The notes beneath the pieces are model-generated. The model saw nothing but the letters and a program-made list of their open reading frames with translations, made no database searches and was not told the origin of the DNA. A DNA stretch of 64,000 nt from Diplonema japonicum. Taxonomy: Eukaryota; Euglenozoa; Diplonemea; Diplonemida; Diplonemidae. Within the stretch, counting starts at the first letter, position 1. The number at the start of each line of letters is the position of its first letter. Location: NCBI GenBank assembly GCA_964019335.1, contig OZ025651.1, positions 310,001 through 374,000 of the forward strand, in the 5' to 3' direction. A program made the translations under genes and the position numbers. This document shows, in pieces, positions 1-10,075 of the stretch.

Positions 1-70
1 GGAGTTTTAGTTTTTCCCGTTTGTCTTCTGACACCGCTTTCAGTGCGTTGGTCATTGAGGCGTTTTCCAT
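1..70 (-). CDS. N-terminal fragment of an unknown protein (runs off left edge)
   Basis: An ATG at 70-68 opens a frame of 23 codons to the window edge, beginning MENASMTNALKAV and rich in Lys and Glu. The frame has no stop. The strand matches every other gene. Too little is visible to name a family. It is supported only by an open frame, a start codon just after the long non-coding stretch, and ordinary amino-acid composition. It could be the first exon of a longer gene. Confidence 0.45.
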   Translation of the reverse strand, partial: MENASMTNALKAVSEDKREKLKL

Positions 71-844
71 TTTTTTCTTTTTTTTTTTTTGTTGTATGTG
101 TGGGTCAGACTTCTTTTCTTGCATTGGGGTGTTAAGGAAAAAGAGAGAGAGAAAAAAAGATTTTAAGAAAGAGAGGGAGAGAAAATAGAATAAAAAAAAA
201 AAGAAATAGCCGAACAAGAGAAAAGAGAGAGAGAGAGAGAGAGAGAAAAAGAAATAGTTATACCAGTGTGGAGAGTTCTTTTTTTTTTTTGCGCGAATTA
301 TTTTCTAATCCCCCCCTCTTTTCCTTCAAGTATTCGCACATGTTGGACACCCGAGGCCAAGCTGGTGGGGTGGGTGGGTAAATGGGTGGGAAATCAGGCT
401 TTCAGATCAGCTAGCGGAACTACGGAGCCCGAGCCCGATCCGATTCAAAGGGCGCTTCTCCCCCCCATCCCCCCCTCCCCCATACGCGGGGTGTAATCTA
501 ATGTAAGTGTATTTATTTTCTTGTCTAGTGCTACAAAAGGTGCATGTATGCCACCCCAACCTGAAATGGTCTGTTGCAGTTTAAAAATCGAAGTTTTGTT
601 GTAATTTTTGGTTGTTGTTTTTTTTTTGCATGAAATTGTTTAGTGCTAAAAAGAGTAGTGGTAGCATTGTTGGGCTTATCCTTCTACAGGTTAATCCCCC
701 CGGCTGTGCGTAAACAATTTTCTTTTTTTTTGGGGGGGGAAATAAAAGCATCTTTGCCTCCCCTTTTTTTTTTCTTAAAAAAAAGGAGTTTTTTTTTTGG
801 GAAGGGAAATGCTCTACTGACACATCTCACGAATATTACGAATA

Positions 845-880
<36 letters not shown>

Positions 881-2627
881 AAACTAGTTTGGCGCTTCAT
901 TTGTTTGTGCGAACGAGCGGGATTTAACCTAATAAAATAGCTCATTACGCTGCCATCAACTAGTCTTTAGTCTCGACAATAATATTGTTTAAAAAAAAAA
1001 ATCACTTAGGAAATATCAAGTCAAGGGGTTGGGGGAGAAAGGTGAAAAAGGCTCGAAGATTCGGCCATTTTTGCTTTCTCTCTCTTTTTTTCTTCTTCCT
1101 TTTTATTCCTCGTTCCTTCTTCATTCCCCTATAGAATGATCCAAGTTATCCTTTTTTTTTTTTTTAATTCCACAACGTAGCAACACCGTCCTGTTTTTTT
1201 TCTTCCTTTATTCTCATTACCAAACCTAAAAAGTGGGAATTTCAAATACCACTTTCAGAAAAAAATCAGCAGCACCGTGCTTCTTTGCACGATACGTGGG
1301 ACCTCGTGCAAAAAAGTACGAAACCTGAGTACTAAATAAACCCCCCGCACTCTGTACTGCAGACTCAAAACAAATTAAAACAAAATCCTTTGGCATAAGG
1401 GGGGGGGGGGGAGGTGAATTTGTACTCAAAAAGAAAATATTATCGAAGACGAAAGCCGTGCCCCCCCCTTTATTCCCCGCTGCTTCCTTCTTTTTTAAAA
1501 AGGGGGCCCGAGGCCGCCCACCTTCGTCAGAAGGGGGCACTTCAAAAGAAAGAGTATTGGAAATTTAACCCCCCCCATATCCCTTACCCTCCTTTTCATT
1601 CGTTTTGTTTTTTGTTTTTTCCCCCTCACTTTCCAAGGGGGGGGGGGGGGGGGGTGAAATGACCCTAGAGAACAAACGACCCCTTTAAAAAAAAAGAGGA
1701 GTGGATGTAAAGATAAGGAAATTGAATGCCTTAAAAGAAGGGGGCATGGGGGGGGGGGGTAAAAGGAAAAAAATCGATATAAAATAATTATTTTCTCTAG
1801 TTTTTTCTCTTCGATATCTTCACCCCCCCCCCCTCTTTTTTGCTAATTTTGTAGAGATGTAAGTTTTAAGCTTTAAAAGGGCTTTAATTGTGTAAAAAGC
1901 GAAGGTAGGACGAGCGCCCTTTAGCTTCTATGCTTATTATTTTTTTTTTTGTCCTTTGCTTTACAGATATTTTACAACTACAAAATTCCGTTGTCCGAGT
2001 GGGGCATTTTTTTTTTTTTTTTTTGGGAGAAAAGCCCTTAAAAATAGAACGACTCTTAGCTGATTCATAAACCGCCTGGCGTACGGGCACCCTTGTGAGA
2101 AGTCTTTACAAGTATTAACGTAAAGAATTTCTTTTTTTTTCTTTGAGCGCAGGAGGCCGACGGTGTAGAAAGAAAAGTGATAGGTATCACAATAGATGCC
2201 CCCCCCCCCCCCCCCCTTCCCTTCCCGAGACTTTTCTCCCTTTCTTTTCCTTTCCTCTTCCACCCCTTCCAGATCAAGCACTGTCTAGAAGGAGAATTGC
2301 TTTCCCGGGCAAATAAAATTTACAAATCTTCTTCTTGTGCATTGATGAACGTGCTCTTAAAGCCGTCCCTTTCTTTTCCCGTTTTTTTTCTTCTTTTTTT
2401 TTTTAAACCACAGTATCCCGCCTAACATTCTGATATTCTTTTTTTTTTCTTTTTCCCGTATTCGATTCTTTTCTTTTCTTTTTTTTCATTCTACGCAAAA
2501 AGCGAAAGTCCCCCCAAAAAAAAAAACCAGACTAAGCCAAAAAAGATGAAATCGCATCAGAGGAGACCTCCTCCCCTCCATAAAAAAGAAAAAAACGCGT
2601 TTAGGGGAGCGGGGGTGGAAACAAAGT
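71..2627. other. Long non-coding intergenic stretch with homopolymers
   Basis: No convincing coding region was found on either strand in these 2.5 kb. The stretch holds a GA dinucleotide repeat near 223-246, an A run of more than 30 at about 846-878, G runs near 1638-1654 and 1749-1759, and a C run near 2199-2215. Open frames here are made of Lys, Phe, Pro or Gly runs read from these tracts. It is one of the two longest gene-free gaps in the window. I saw no tRNA, rRNA or snRNA signature, but could not run a covariance search. Confidence 0.6.
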
Positions 2628-3656
2628 TCACCCATTCCCGAACGCCAAAGGTTGCATCTCCGTCTGGCAGGCCACTCCGCTTGGATCTTGAATGAGCTGA
2701 GAAGGCGAGGATGGTGGTGCTGCAGCAGGTGTCGAGAGAGATCTGGGCAGCCTGCCGAACGAAGAAACCCTTTCAGACGCTATAGATGAGAAGCCATCGG
2801 TTTGGGTTCGCGCGTCTCGAGCATGCTCAGTGGCGGAAACAGGTTTCCTAGGAGAAGGAGACCGTGAAAACGAAGACCGTGCAGGTGTAAGAAGAGGCGG
2901 GACTGTAGGAGATTCACACCCGGACCCCGGCTCAGGCACCCATTTAGCTATCTTACTCAAGTCAGGCAATATCAATAACTCATCGGCAACAGGCAGCGTT
3001 TGGCTTCGAGGTGCATCGCTCTTCCCAAAACTAGACGATTTTACACACAAACCGGGGCTCTTCGGTGCCGATAAAAACTCCAAACCCGGACTTTTCGGCA
3101 GTGTCTTGTCCAGTTCTAAATCATTAAGATCATCTATACCTACTGTTTCACACAACTCTGCCAGCTGTGCCGACACTTCTTCCACCTCGTCTTGTATTTG
3201 CGGTGCTGTGTCCGTCCTCTGTCCAAAGGACGAGGATCGGGTAAACAGTAAGTTCGACGTTACTAGTTTTGGTTCTTGCTCTGAGCTTTCGTCCAGTAAC
3301 ACATTCTCGATCTTTTTTTTTTTTTTTTTTTTTTTTTTGTTGAATAAGTTTTTTTTTTTATATAATACCTCTGTAACCACAGAGTCCACCGACTGTTGTA
3401 TTGTCATCTCCACCGTCTCCACACCCTGCCAGTCCTCGCAGTGCATCAGAACACCTTTCTTCAAGTACAAACGCTTCAGCCCATCAAGCATCCCCTTCAC
3501 CTTTGCTGACACCCCTGCTGCTTTGCTTATTTTATCTATTCCGTTCTGCGAGCACGTTATGCACCCATACCCGCTTGCCGTCGACACGGACCCGCTGGGC
3601 GCCTGGCAAGAAGACCCTTCCATGTCTATGAACCCGTGTGTGTAGTCTGTCCCCAT
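2628..3656 (-). CDS. Unknown Ser/Pro-rich protein, possible in-frame intron
   Basis: The frame starts at the ATG at 3656 and would give 342 residues if unspliced. A likely leader acceptor (CACAG ending at 3665) lies 8 bases upstream. Residues 1-96 look globular, with several Cys. The rest is disordered and Ser/Pro-rich, with repeated K-S-P-G-L and S-S-S-F-G elements that could be phosphorylation or docking sites. A GTATTA...AAAG segment at 3368-3312 (57 nt, a multiple of three, mostly A) interrupts the protein with a run of lysines and is probably an intron; removing it gives about 323 residues. No family is recognised. It follows REV3 by about 110 bases. Confidence 0.7.
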   Translation of the reverse strand: MGTDYTHGFIDMEGSSCQAPSGSVSTASGYGCITCSQNGIDKISKAAGVSAKVKGMLDGLKRLYLKKGVLMHCEDWQGVETVEMTIQQSVDSVVTEVLYKKKNLFNKKKKKKKKKIENVLLDESSEQEPKLVTSNLLFTRSSSFGQRTDTAPQIQDEVEEVSAQLAELCETVGIDDLNDLELDKTLPKSPGLEFLSAPKSPGLCVKSSSFGKSDAPRSQTLPVADELLILPDLSKIAKWVPEPGSGCESPTVPPLLTPARSSFSRSPSPRKPVSATEHARDARTQTDGFSSIASERVSSFGRLPRSLSTPAAAPPSSPSQLIQDPSGVACQTEMQPLAFGNG

Positions 3657-3764
3657 GGAGGACCCTGTGGTGTTATAAATTTGTTATGGGATGGACGTGA
3701 AAGAATAAATGAAAAGGGGTACATTCTTTTTTTTTCTTTGGGATAATCTCGTTCGTTCCCTTCG

Positions 3765-6700
3765 TCACCACTGCACGTCGCAGGCAGCGCATGCGTCACG
3801 CACAGACAGCACGGCACGCTGCCGCTTCCAAGGCACCTCGCAATCTAAGGAGTTGCAGCTGTAAAGGAATTCAGTGTTCGTGGTTTTCACGCACGCTGCA
3901 CACGTTTGCAAAATGGTATTCAGCTCTTTCTCTGCCTCATGTCTCCGGAGGGATACGAGGTATCTGCTTGCGTCGGGGGTTTCAAGGCAGCTGCGGCATA
4001 CACGCTTCCCAGCATCGGCGTTGTCGTCTTTGCATACGATGCACAGGGTCGAAGCGTAGTACGAGTGCAGTGTGTTGCCTGTCCCTGCACGAGACGGTCG
4101 TGTCGCGCATTTGATAATCTCCTGTGCCTCGTCCTCTGTGCTGTGCTGAAGGATGGCCGATGACGCGCTTCCAACGCTTCTCACCAGTGACGAGGCCATC
4201 CCGTGTGTGCGCACCTTAGGCAGGGTTAGCACCCACTCCTTCACGTCACCGCCTGCGAGGCTCATCACCCGCTCCAAGGGCGGGCAGATCTGTTTTGTGA
4301 TGTAGTACATTCCGTTTAGCGTTGTGCTGGGATATTTTTCGCTCAGGAGCACCGCAGGGTGCATCACCATGTCGCTGAGCCGCGCCGCAACAGAGTTGAT
4401 GACGATGTACGGGACCCTCTCGTTGTAGAGGGGCTCGGCAAGGGGTTCTCGTTTCATCATCTCGCGTGCGACCGTTGCAGACGGGGGGACTTGGTTTGGG
4501 TTTGCGTACGTCCCCAGCTTCACCTCCTGCCGCAGGATCAGGTCGTGCACATTGACGTCGCCCGCCTGCACCTTCACAAGCTGCCGTTGAACGTACTGCT
4601 TCACAGCTTCGACGTCGTTGGTGTCGAACAACGTGCGCAGTGCCATTTCCTGCACCTTCTGTGTAGTCCTGCACTGATCCCTCCGTATGCACTCCAACCC
4701 TTTAGCTTCGAAGACAGGCTTTGCTGTAGGACCGTCATGCGCATACCCCACGTACCTCTTTTTTGTAACAAGCATGCACTTCGAGTACACTTTTTCAAGC
4801 TTCAGCTTCACAGGTGAAGGGTTCCCCGCAGCGACATGTGCGACTATCTCCTTCCCCACTTGGAACGCTCGTTCCAATGTAGCGCCAGGGAGACACACAA
4901 AAAGAGAGTCTGTGTCCCCATAAATCACTTTTGCCTTCCACTGCGGGTTCGACCGCACGTCGTGTATAGCTGTTTCCAACGTCTTCCTCGCAAGAAGGAC
5001 GATAGCGTCTGCAATGTCACTGCACGGCATGCGCCCCGACATCGTTGCTGCTGAGTAGCCGTACGTCACGTTCGCGATCATTTTCAGCCCCACTTGCCTT
5101 GCGTGCAGGATACCTTCCATCACCACATCCTTGTTCGTCCTTGCTTTTTTCAAGCTTTCCTGCACCGCAAACCGTGTGCTGAGGATCTCCGACAGCAGCC
5201 TAGGGAACACACCTCTTTTGATAGACGGCTTCACGAACGCGCAGCTGTTCGGGGCGATGACCACATCGCTGGAGGGGAGGCCCTTCAGGAACTCCTTCGG
5301 GATCATGTAATTGTTGATGGCGCCTAGTTTCTTGCAGCGGCTTGACGTGAGCTTCCCCAGGCACGTTGAGAAACAAAGATTGTAGGCAATGATGATGGAC
5401 GGGTACAGGGAACGAAAGTCCAGCACGATGACGGGATCTGTGTAGTAGCCAGAGTGAGGTTCCATCACTAGAGGGATGCCTTCTTGCCGATTCTGCCGTT
5501 CGACTTGCGTCTTCGACGGTGTGACCATGACGTAGTGGAGGGGGGTGGCAAGGCGTGTGAACATGTTCTCTACTTTGAACTGTGCACCGCGTGTGATCAC
5601 GTCAGTGAACTGCACACCGTACAGACGGGCAAGCTCCACAGTGCGGTTGATGACATCCAGATGGTTCGCCACACGCAGAGGTATGATGGCCTGGTTCAGA
5701 AGTTGCTGGAAAGCGAAAGTACGTTTCGGGCCTGATTTTGCCCAATCGGCCAGCTTTCGATGCGAGAACTTCGGCACCACGACGCCAAGGGCCGCCTTCG
5801 CCACTGCGCATATCGTGTAGCTGGGCAGCTTCAACTCCGACCGCAACGTGCGCCACAAGTTCAGTGTGACTCGCCCCTTGACATTCAGCACCACTCTGAA
5901 CATCTCGTCATCGCTGTTAGAACGCATAGCCTGCGGCACAACACTTTGCAACCCCTTGTCCGCAGTGCTGGCCACTCTGCCAAGTACCTCCGGTAGATTC
6001 ACCCCATACAGCGCTGCCCTTCTGTTCAGATACCCATAGGAGTACCGTTGCAGATCCCATCCTAGCAAGATGTCGGGGTCCTCTTTTCGCAGCATTCGCA
6101 GCACGGTCACGATGAGGGCTTCCTCAGAAGGAACAGTGGCCACTTCCACAGAAGCAGGGGACACACAAGGCGGGCTCGCTGTACTCACAACAACGAGGAA
6201 ACGCCTGTCGGTGCTCTCATCGATAGATGTGTTTGTGTTGTGTACATTCAGAGCGCAGGCCAGAATCGGGTCGCGTGAAGGGTCCGGATACATGGTTGAG
6301 CAATCCGGCAGCACCTCTAGACAAGCGATTAGCATGTACGGCAACGACGCAGATGCCACAGAACCCTGGTGCATGGCTTGCGCAGCACTCTTCGAAGCCA
6401 TCGCGGTTGCCTGCGTCAAGAGACTTAAAAGAGGTTTTCGGTGCGCTTTATCCCGCCCGGCCTTTAAATGTTTCTTATACTCCCGTGCTTTCTCTCCTGC
6501 TGAACCAGAGGAAGACAACTCTAACAAGTCCGCAGCTGTTGGCGGGGGCATGGCCGCTTCGTACACAACACGCTTGTCATACCGCCTGCCGACACCTTTT
6601 CGAAGTACAGAATCCAGCACCCTTCTCTTTGCGAGCACAGGTTGCTTCGGAAGAGCATTGCTCATCATCAACTCCTCTGTGCTCGGGGGTTCCGTGGTAG

Positions 6701-8630
6701 AGAGATTCACCTTCCTATCCTTAGGGTGCAGGGTCTGTAAGAAAGACGATGCGACAGCACTCACCGGTGGTGGTGGGAGCACAGGAGGCTCCGTGAACCT
6801 GACTGTCGGCTTGGGGGTGGCAGCAAAGAGCACATCAGTGTTAGGAAGATCAGAAGTGACCTCTGGCGTGTGAGGGACAGCTTGTGAGAGCTGTGTTGCT
6901 AAATCCGATTGTTGCGTGTGGGAATGCGTCGATAAGGAGAAAAGCTTACTGCTCTGTGTCTGCGTGGTTTGCTGTGACCGTGAGCTTTCTGAGTCAGGGA
7001 ACAGCTCTTTGTCTACATCCCTTGGCCGCTTTTCCCCTACGCTTGGCTGGCGTATATTAATCACCTGAGGTGTCTCCTTGAGCTCCGACTTCGTTTCCTT
7101 AACTGTTGACTTCGTGTCCTTACTCTCAGGGAACAACCCCTCCGACTCAGGTGTGAACGGCTCTGGAGAAGGGAACTGCGTGTTAGGAATTTGCGTCATC
7201 TGTGGGATGTCGATAGGGTTCTCATGATGCCCTACAGGTGGGTACGTGCTGGGGATGAAGGGCTCATCAGGCTCATTTTCATTGTGCAACCCGCCGTCCA
7301 AAGCGGCATCAAGTGTGTCCGACCTCCAGACTTCACCCAGGGGCACTGTGGTGTCTTTAAGGAGATCAATGGAAGTATGGCACTCCGAATGAGCCGCTGC
7401 AGAGAGCCCAAGGACTGACTCCATCTCGTCAGACGAGCAATCCGAAATCTGGTCCTCAAGCCCCAGGTCATTATTGGTGTCGGGGTCATCTGAAAACGCA
7501 TTCCGAAGGTCTCGAAGGGCCTGCAAAGTGCCATGGATGTCGTCGTCGTCTTCTTCTGCTGTGCAGTCCAGAGGTTCCACATTATGCTGCGAGTGCTGGG
7601 ATGGTATCCACGACACCAGTTGTTCATATGTACAGTCACACCACGGCAGGCCTTGCACGAGCTGTTTCGGGGTGGCGGGTATCAACCTGTCATGTGTGTA
7701 GGACTGCGTCTGCGTCATGTCGGACACATTTCGACGTAACTGTGACAGGGCGTCCCTGAAGATTTTTTGAACAGCGTCGTCGTCGGGAACTACTGTGCGC
7801 ACTGGGCTGCCCATAGTCTGTTTTTGTGTCACATTGGTTTCCTGCAACACGTTTTTTCTGTATGTTTCCAATGCCGCCCAGACCTCTGTCAGTGTGGAAA
7901 CAAGCAGTGCATCTGACGACTTCAAGTCTTCGGTGCTGATGGGTTGGCTGTAGCTATTCAGCACGTCGGCCCTTTTGCAGTCCACTGCTATTGCTGTCTC
8001 TGCATTCTTCGGGAAACAATCCGTGCATTGTGTCAGAGTCATTGACGCCATTCCAGCGAGCCTCAGATCAACCATGCACTGCATCACGTACGGGAAGTGG
8101 GCATGGTATGGCTGGTGACGCAGCCCCAAGATGCTCTTCGTCCCCCCAAGCACTGCAGCAACTGCTGGCACAACACCGGGGTTTATCAGATACAGTTTGA
8201 TAAACAGCCTCGGTGAGTGGTGGTAGCCGTAAAAGGGGATGCCTTGGACTAGGAAGGCCGAGTGGAGGACCGGCGGAGGACCGCTTGCAGGATGTTCCTC
8301 AATGGCTAGAGAGAGCTTCAATAACCTGGAACGAACCTCTTGCGGGTTTTGTGACGGCCATTCCGCTGGCCACGGGATGTAAATATACGGCAGCATTCCG
8401 TGCACCCTCACAAGTGCGCTCTCTGCTGCTTCTGTCCTGCCGAACACCCTTAGTACTGGTACCTTTGGGATCTTTCTGTGTAGCATGTCCATCTCGCATG
8501 CGCTCAACTCCATCCCTTCGGGCAGCTCGAATCCACTGAGCCCATGGTCGCCAAGGCCTTCGTTTGCCTTTGTCATCTCATAGTCAACGATGATTACTGA
8601 AGCAAGCTTCAGTGCGGGGGGCTCAGCCAT
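3765..8630 (-). CDS. REV3: DNA polymerase zeta catalytic subunit (REV3-like)
   Basis: B-family DNA polymerase, the catalytic chain of Pol zeta, which extends from mispaired or damaged primer ends in translesion synthesis in the nucleus. Residue numbers here count from an upstream ATG at 8648. All three polymerase motifs are present: DFRSLYPS (about 1075), the Lys/Asn/Tyr-Gly helix ending NVTYGYSA (about 1191) and YGDTDS (about 1242). The C-terminus has the two Cys clusters of this family (CIVC...CRSC near 1543, and CAAC with two later Cys near 1590), the second being the expected Fe-S site. The N-terminal block matches the B-family N-domain, followed by a long disordered Ser/Thr/Pro-rich insert (about 280-640), typical of REV3. 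The exonuclease-like region near 866 (LLGWDLQRY) appears non-proofreading, as in the family. I prefer the start at 8630 because a CAG acceptor at 8643 would remove the ATG at 8648. No introns are seen. Confidence 0.93.
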   Translation of the reverse strand: MAEPPALKLASVIIVDYEMTKANEGLGDHGLSGFELPEGMELSACEMDMLHRKIPKVPVLRVFGRTEAAESALVRVHGMLPYIYIPWPAEWPSQNPQEVRSRLLKLSLAIEEHPASGPPPVLHSAFLVQGIPFYGYHHSPRLFIKLYLINPGVVPAVAAVLGGTKSILGLRHQPYHAHFPYVMQCMVDLRLAGMASMTLTQCTDCFPKNAETAIAVDCKRADVLNSYSQPISTEDLKSSDALLVSTLTEVWAALETYRKNVLQETNVTQKQTMGSPVRTVVPDDDAVQKIFRDALSQLRRNVSDMTQTQSYTHDRLIPATPKQLVQGLPWCDCTYEQLVSWIPSQHSQHNVEPLDCTAEEDDDDIHGTLQALRDLRNAFSDDPDTNNDLGLEDQISDCSSDEMESVLGLSAAAHSECHTSIDLLKDTTVPLGEVWRSDTLDAALDGGLHNENEPDEPFIPSTYPPVGHHENPIDIPQMTQIPNTQFPSPEPFTPESEGLFPESKDTKSTVKETKSELKETPQVINIRQPSVGEKRPRDVDKELFPDSESSRSQQTTQTQSSKLFSLSTHSHTQQSDLATQLSQAVPHTPEVTSDLPNTDVLFAATPKPTVRFTEPPVLPPPPVSAVASSFLQTLHPKDRKVNLSTTEPPSTEELMMSNALPKQPVLAKRRVLDSVLRKGVGRRYDKRVVYEAAMPPPTAADLLELSSSGSAGEKAREYKKHLKAGRDKAHRKPLLSLLTQATAMASKSAAQAMHQGSVASASLPYMLIACLEVLPDCSTMYPDPSRDPILACALNVHNTNTSIDESTDRRFLVVVSTASPPCVSPASVEVATVPSEEALIVTVLRMLRKEDPDILLGWDLQRYSYGYLNRRAALYGVNLPEVLGRVASTADKGLQSVVPQAMRSNSDDEMFRVVLNVKGRVTLNLWRTLRSELKLPSYTICAVAKAALGVVVPKFSHRKLADWAKSGPKRTFAFQQLLNQAIIPLRVANHLDVINRTVELARLYGVQFTDVITRGAQFKVENMFTRLATPLHYVMVTPSKTQVERQNRQEGIPLVMEPHSGYYTDPVIVLDFRSLYPSIIIAYNLCFSTCLGKLTSSRCKKLGAINNYMIPKEFLKGLPSSDVVIAPNSCAFVKPSIKRGVFPRLLSEILSTRFAVQESLKKARTNKDVVMEGILHARQVGLKMIANVTYGYSAATMSGRMPCSDIADAIVLLARKTLETAIHDVRSNPQWKAKVIYGDTDSLFVCLPGATLERAFQVGKEIVAHVAAGNPSPVKLKLEKVYSKCMLVTKKRYVGYAHDGPTAKPVFEAKGLECIRRDQCRTTQKVQEMALRTLFDTNDVEAVKQYVQRQLVKVQAGDVNVHDLILRQEVKLGTYANPNQVPPSATVAREMMKREPLAEPLYNERVPYIVINSVAARLSDMVMHPAVLLSEKYPSTTLNGMYYITKQICPPLERVMSLAGGDVKEWVLTLPKVRTHGMASSLVRSVGSASSAILQHSTEDEAQEIIKCATRPSRAGTGNTLHSYYASTLCIVCKDDNADAGKRVCRSCLETPDASRYLVSLRRHEAEKELNTILQTCAACVKTTNTEFLYSCNSLDCEVPWKRQRAVLSVRDACAACDVQW

Positions 8631-8710
8631 TGTCAGCCCTACCTGCATGAATCACACAGTAAAAGAAGGTTAAAGGAACACGTACAAAAGTACATTTAAT
8701 ACACAACGAG

Positions 8711-9877
8711 CTAGGACCCCTGACTGCTTTTGAAACGATAGTGGGCAGGGCCCACTGAGGGTTGTATTTCTATCTCTTTCTGATACATAGATGAGTGTTG
8801 TCGGGGCATGCTGGCTGGCTCCTTCGTGCTGGCTCGGAGCCCATGTGGAGTTTCCACGCGTGGGCGAGAGGCTTTCTGCGTGTAGGTGTCGTACATAGGA
8901 GGGGGCTTCTCGTCTATGCTGACACAGTGCATGGGCTTCGGTCGAGGCTTCCCAGCTGGAGCGCATGCCCAGCAGACTTTGTAGTGGCACATGTCGCAGT
9001 ACAAACCGTCACCGTGCTGCCTGCACACGCTGCACGTCCCACGATTGGACACCTTCATGGTGTGGCTGCGTGGGCACATGCGGTCTCGATTGCCTTCATA
9101 CCTGATCATGGCCGCACCCAGCGAGTTCACTACGTGTTGCATCTTACGCACCGCTGCTTGCTCTTCGCGAAGAAGTTTGTCATTCTTTGCGCGCTTCTCC
9201 CTTCGTAACTCCCTCCTCCGCTGGCGCTCCGGAGAGGGTGACGAAAGCGGTGGTGGAGGTGGAGGTGGAGGAGGCGCCTGTACTTCTACAATACGCACTT
9301 CGGGCTTGAAGTCTGTTTGCGTCGTTTGTGCAACCGTCGTGACGGCAACGGGCGACGGCTGTGACGAAGGAACAGGTGAAGGTGCAGGAGGAGGTGGTGG
9401 TGGGGGCAGTTCTTTTCTTGACGAAGGCGGAGGGGGAGCCTTCGCTTTGGAGTTCATAGACGGCGGTGCTTTAGCTACGCCAACAACAGTTGGTGCCTTG
9501 GCACGAGAATTCTGAGAGGCAGAAGGGGGAGCTTTCTCAACTCCTCGAGTGCTAGGCTGCTTCTTCGGTAAGCCGGTAGTAGGACTTCGAGAAGGGCTTG
9601 GGTCAGGTGGCACTGGTGAAATCCTGCGTGGATATGGCACATGGAACCGAACTGCCACTCGATCCACGGCTTGCCACAGCATCTTGTCGATCTGCTCCTT
9701 GCTGGACACACTGGTCCCGTCGATATGTGTTATTTTCCTGCCGATGTGGATCTCTCCGAGAGGGTGCGCAGGGTGTCCTGTGGCGACAGCTCGTAGGATG
9801 AGCCCACTGTCATACCGCAGACCTAGAGTGGCGTCCCTCTCTCGCGAGGGGTCCCATTTAAGGTATATCTCGTTCAT
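8711..9877 (-). CDS. PDZ-like / proline-rich / Cys-rich zinc-binding protein
   Basis: 388 residues. Residues about 20-80 resemble a PDZ domain (GLILRAV...GHP...LGEIHIGRKITHIDG), which binds protein C-termini. Residues about 95-210 are low complexity with long Pro runs, like FH1 or WASP-type profilin/SH3 ligands. A basic helical stretch follows (about 215-250). A Cys/His cluster then occupies about 270-310: CPRSH, CSVC, CDMC and CWAC pairs, spaced like a C1/DC1-type double zinc site. The architecture suggests a scaffold or cytoskeletal adaptor; the function is inferred. Upstream of the start codon the transcript would contain a minimal ATG-ATA-TGA micro-ORF overlapping the start region. The gene lies about 80 bases before REV3. 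Confidence 0.8.
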   Translation of the reverse strand: MNEIYLKWDPSRERDATLGLRYDSGLILRAVATGHPAHPLGEIHIGRKITHIDGTSVSSKEQIDKMLWQAVDRVAVRFHVPYPRRISPVPPDPSPSRSPTTGLPKKQPSTRGVEKAPPSASQNSRAKAPTVVGVAKAPPSMNSKAKAPPPPSSRKELPPPPPPPAPSPVPSSQPSPVAVTTVAQTTQTDFKPEVRIVEVQAPPPPPPPPPLSSPSPERQRRRELRREKRAKNDKLLREEQAAVRKMQHVVNSLGAAMIRYEGNRDRMCPRSHTMKVSNRGTCSVCRQHGDGLYCDMCHYKVCWACAPAGKPRPKPMHCVSIDEKPPPMYDTYTQKASRPRVETPHGLRASTKEPASMPRQHSSMYQKEIEIQPSVGPAHYRFKSSQGS

Positions 9878-10075
9878 ATCATATTTTATAGTGAGGACGC
9901 CTGGCTGCTTGTGCTAACGGGGGACTAAGGACACCAATGCTATCGGAACTAAATTGATTTGATGACCAAAAGTGATAAAAAGGGTTGTGCAGGGAGAGGG
10001 GAACACACCAACTTCTCTTTTTTTTTTTTTTTTCCTTATCCTTTTTTTTAAATTTCTCTTCTCCTGGTATTCTCA

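Noticed and set aside
2830-3645. 271-codon plus-strand frame
   Set aside because: It mirrors the minus-strand Ser/Pro-rich gene and includes a Phe run from the probable intron; there is no independent support.
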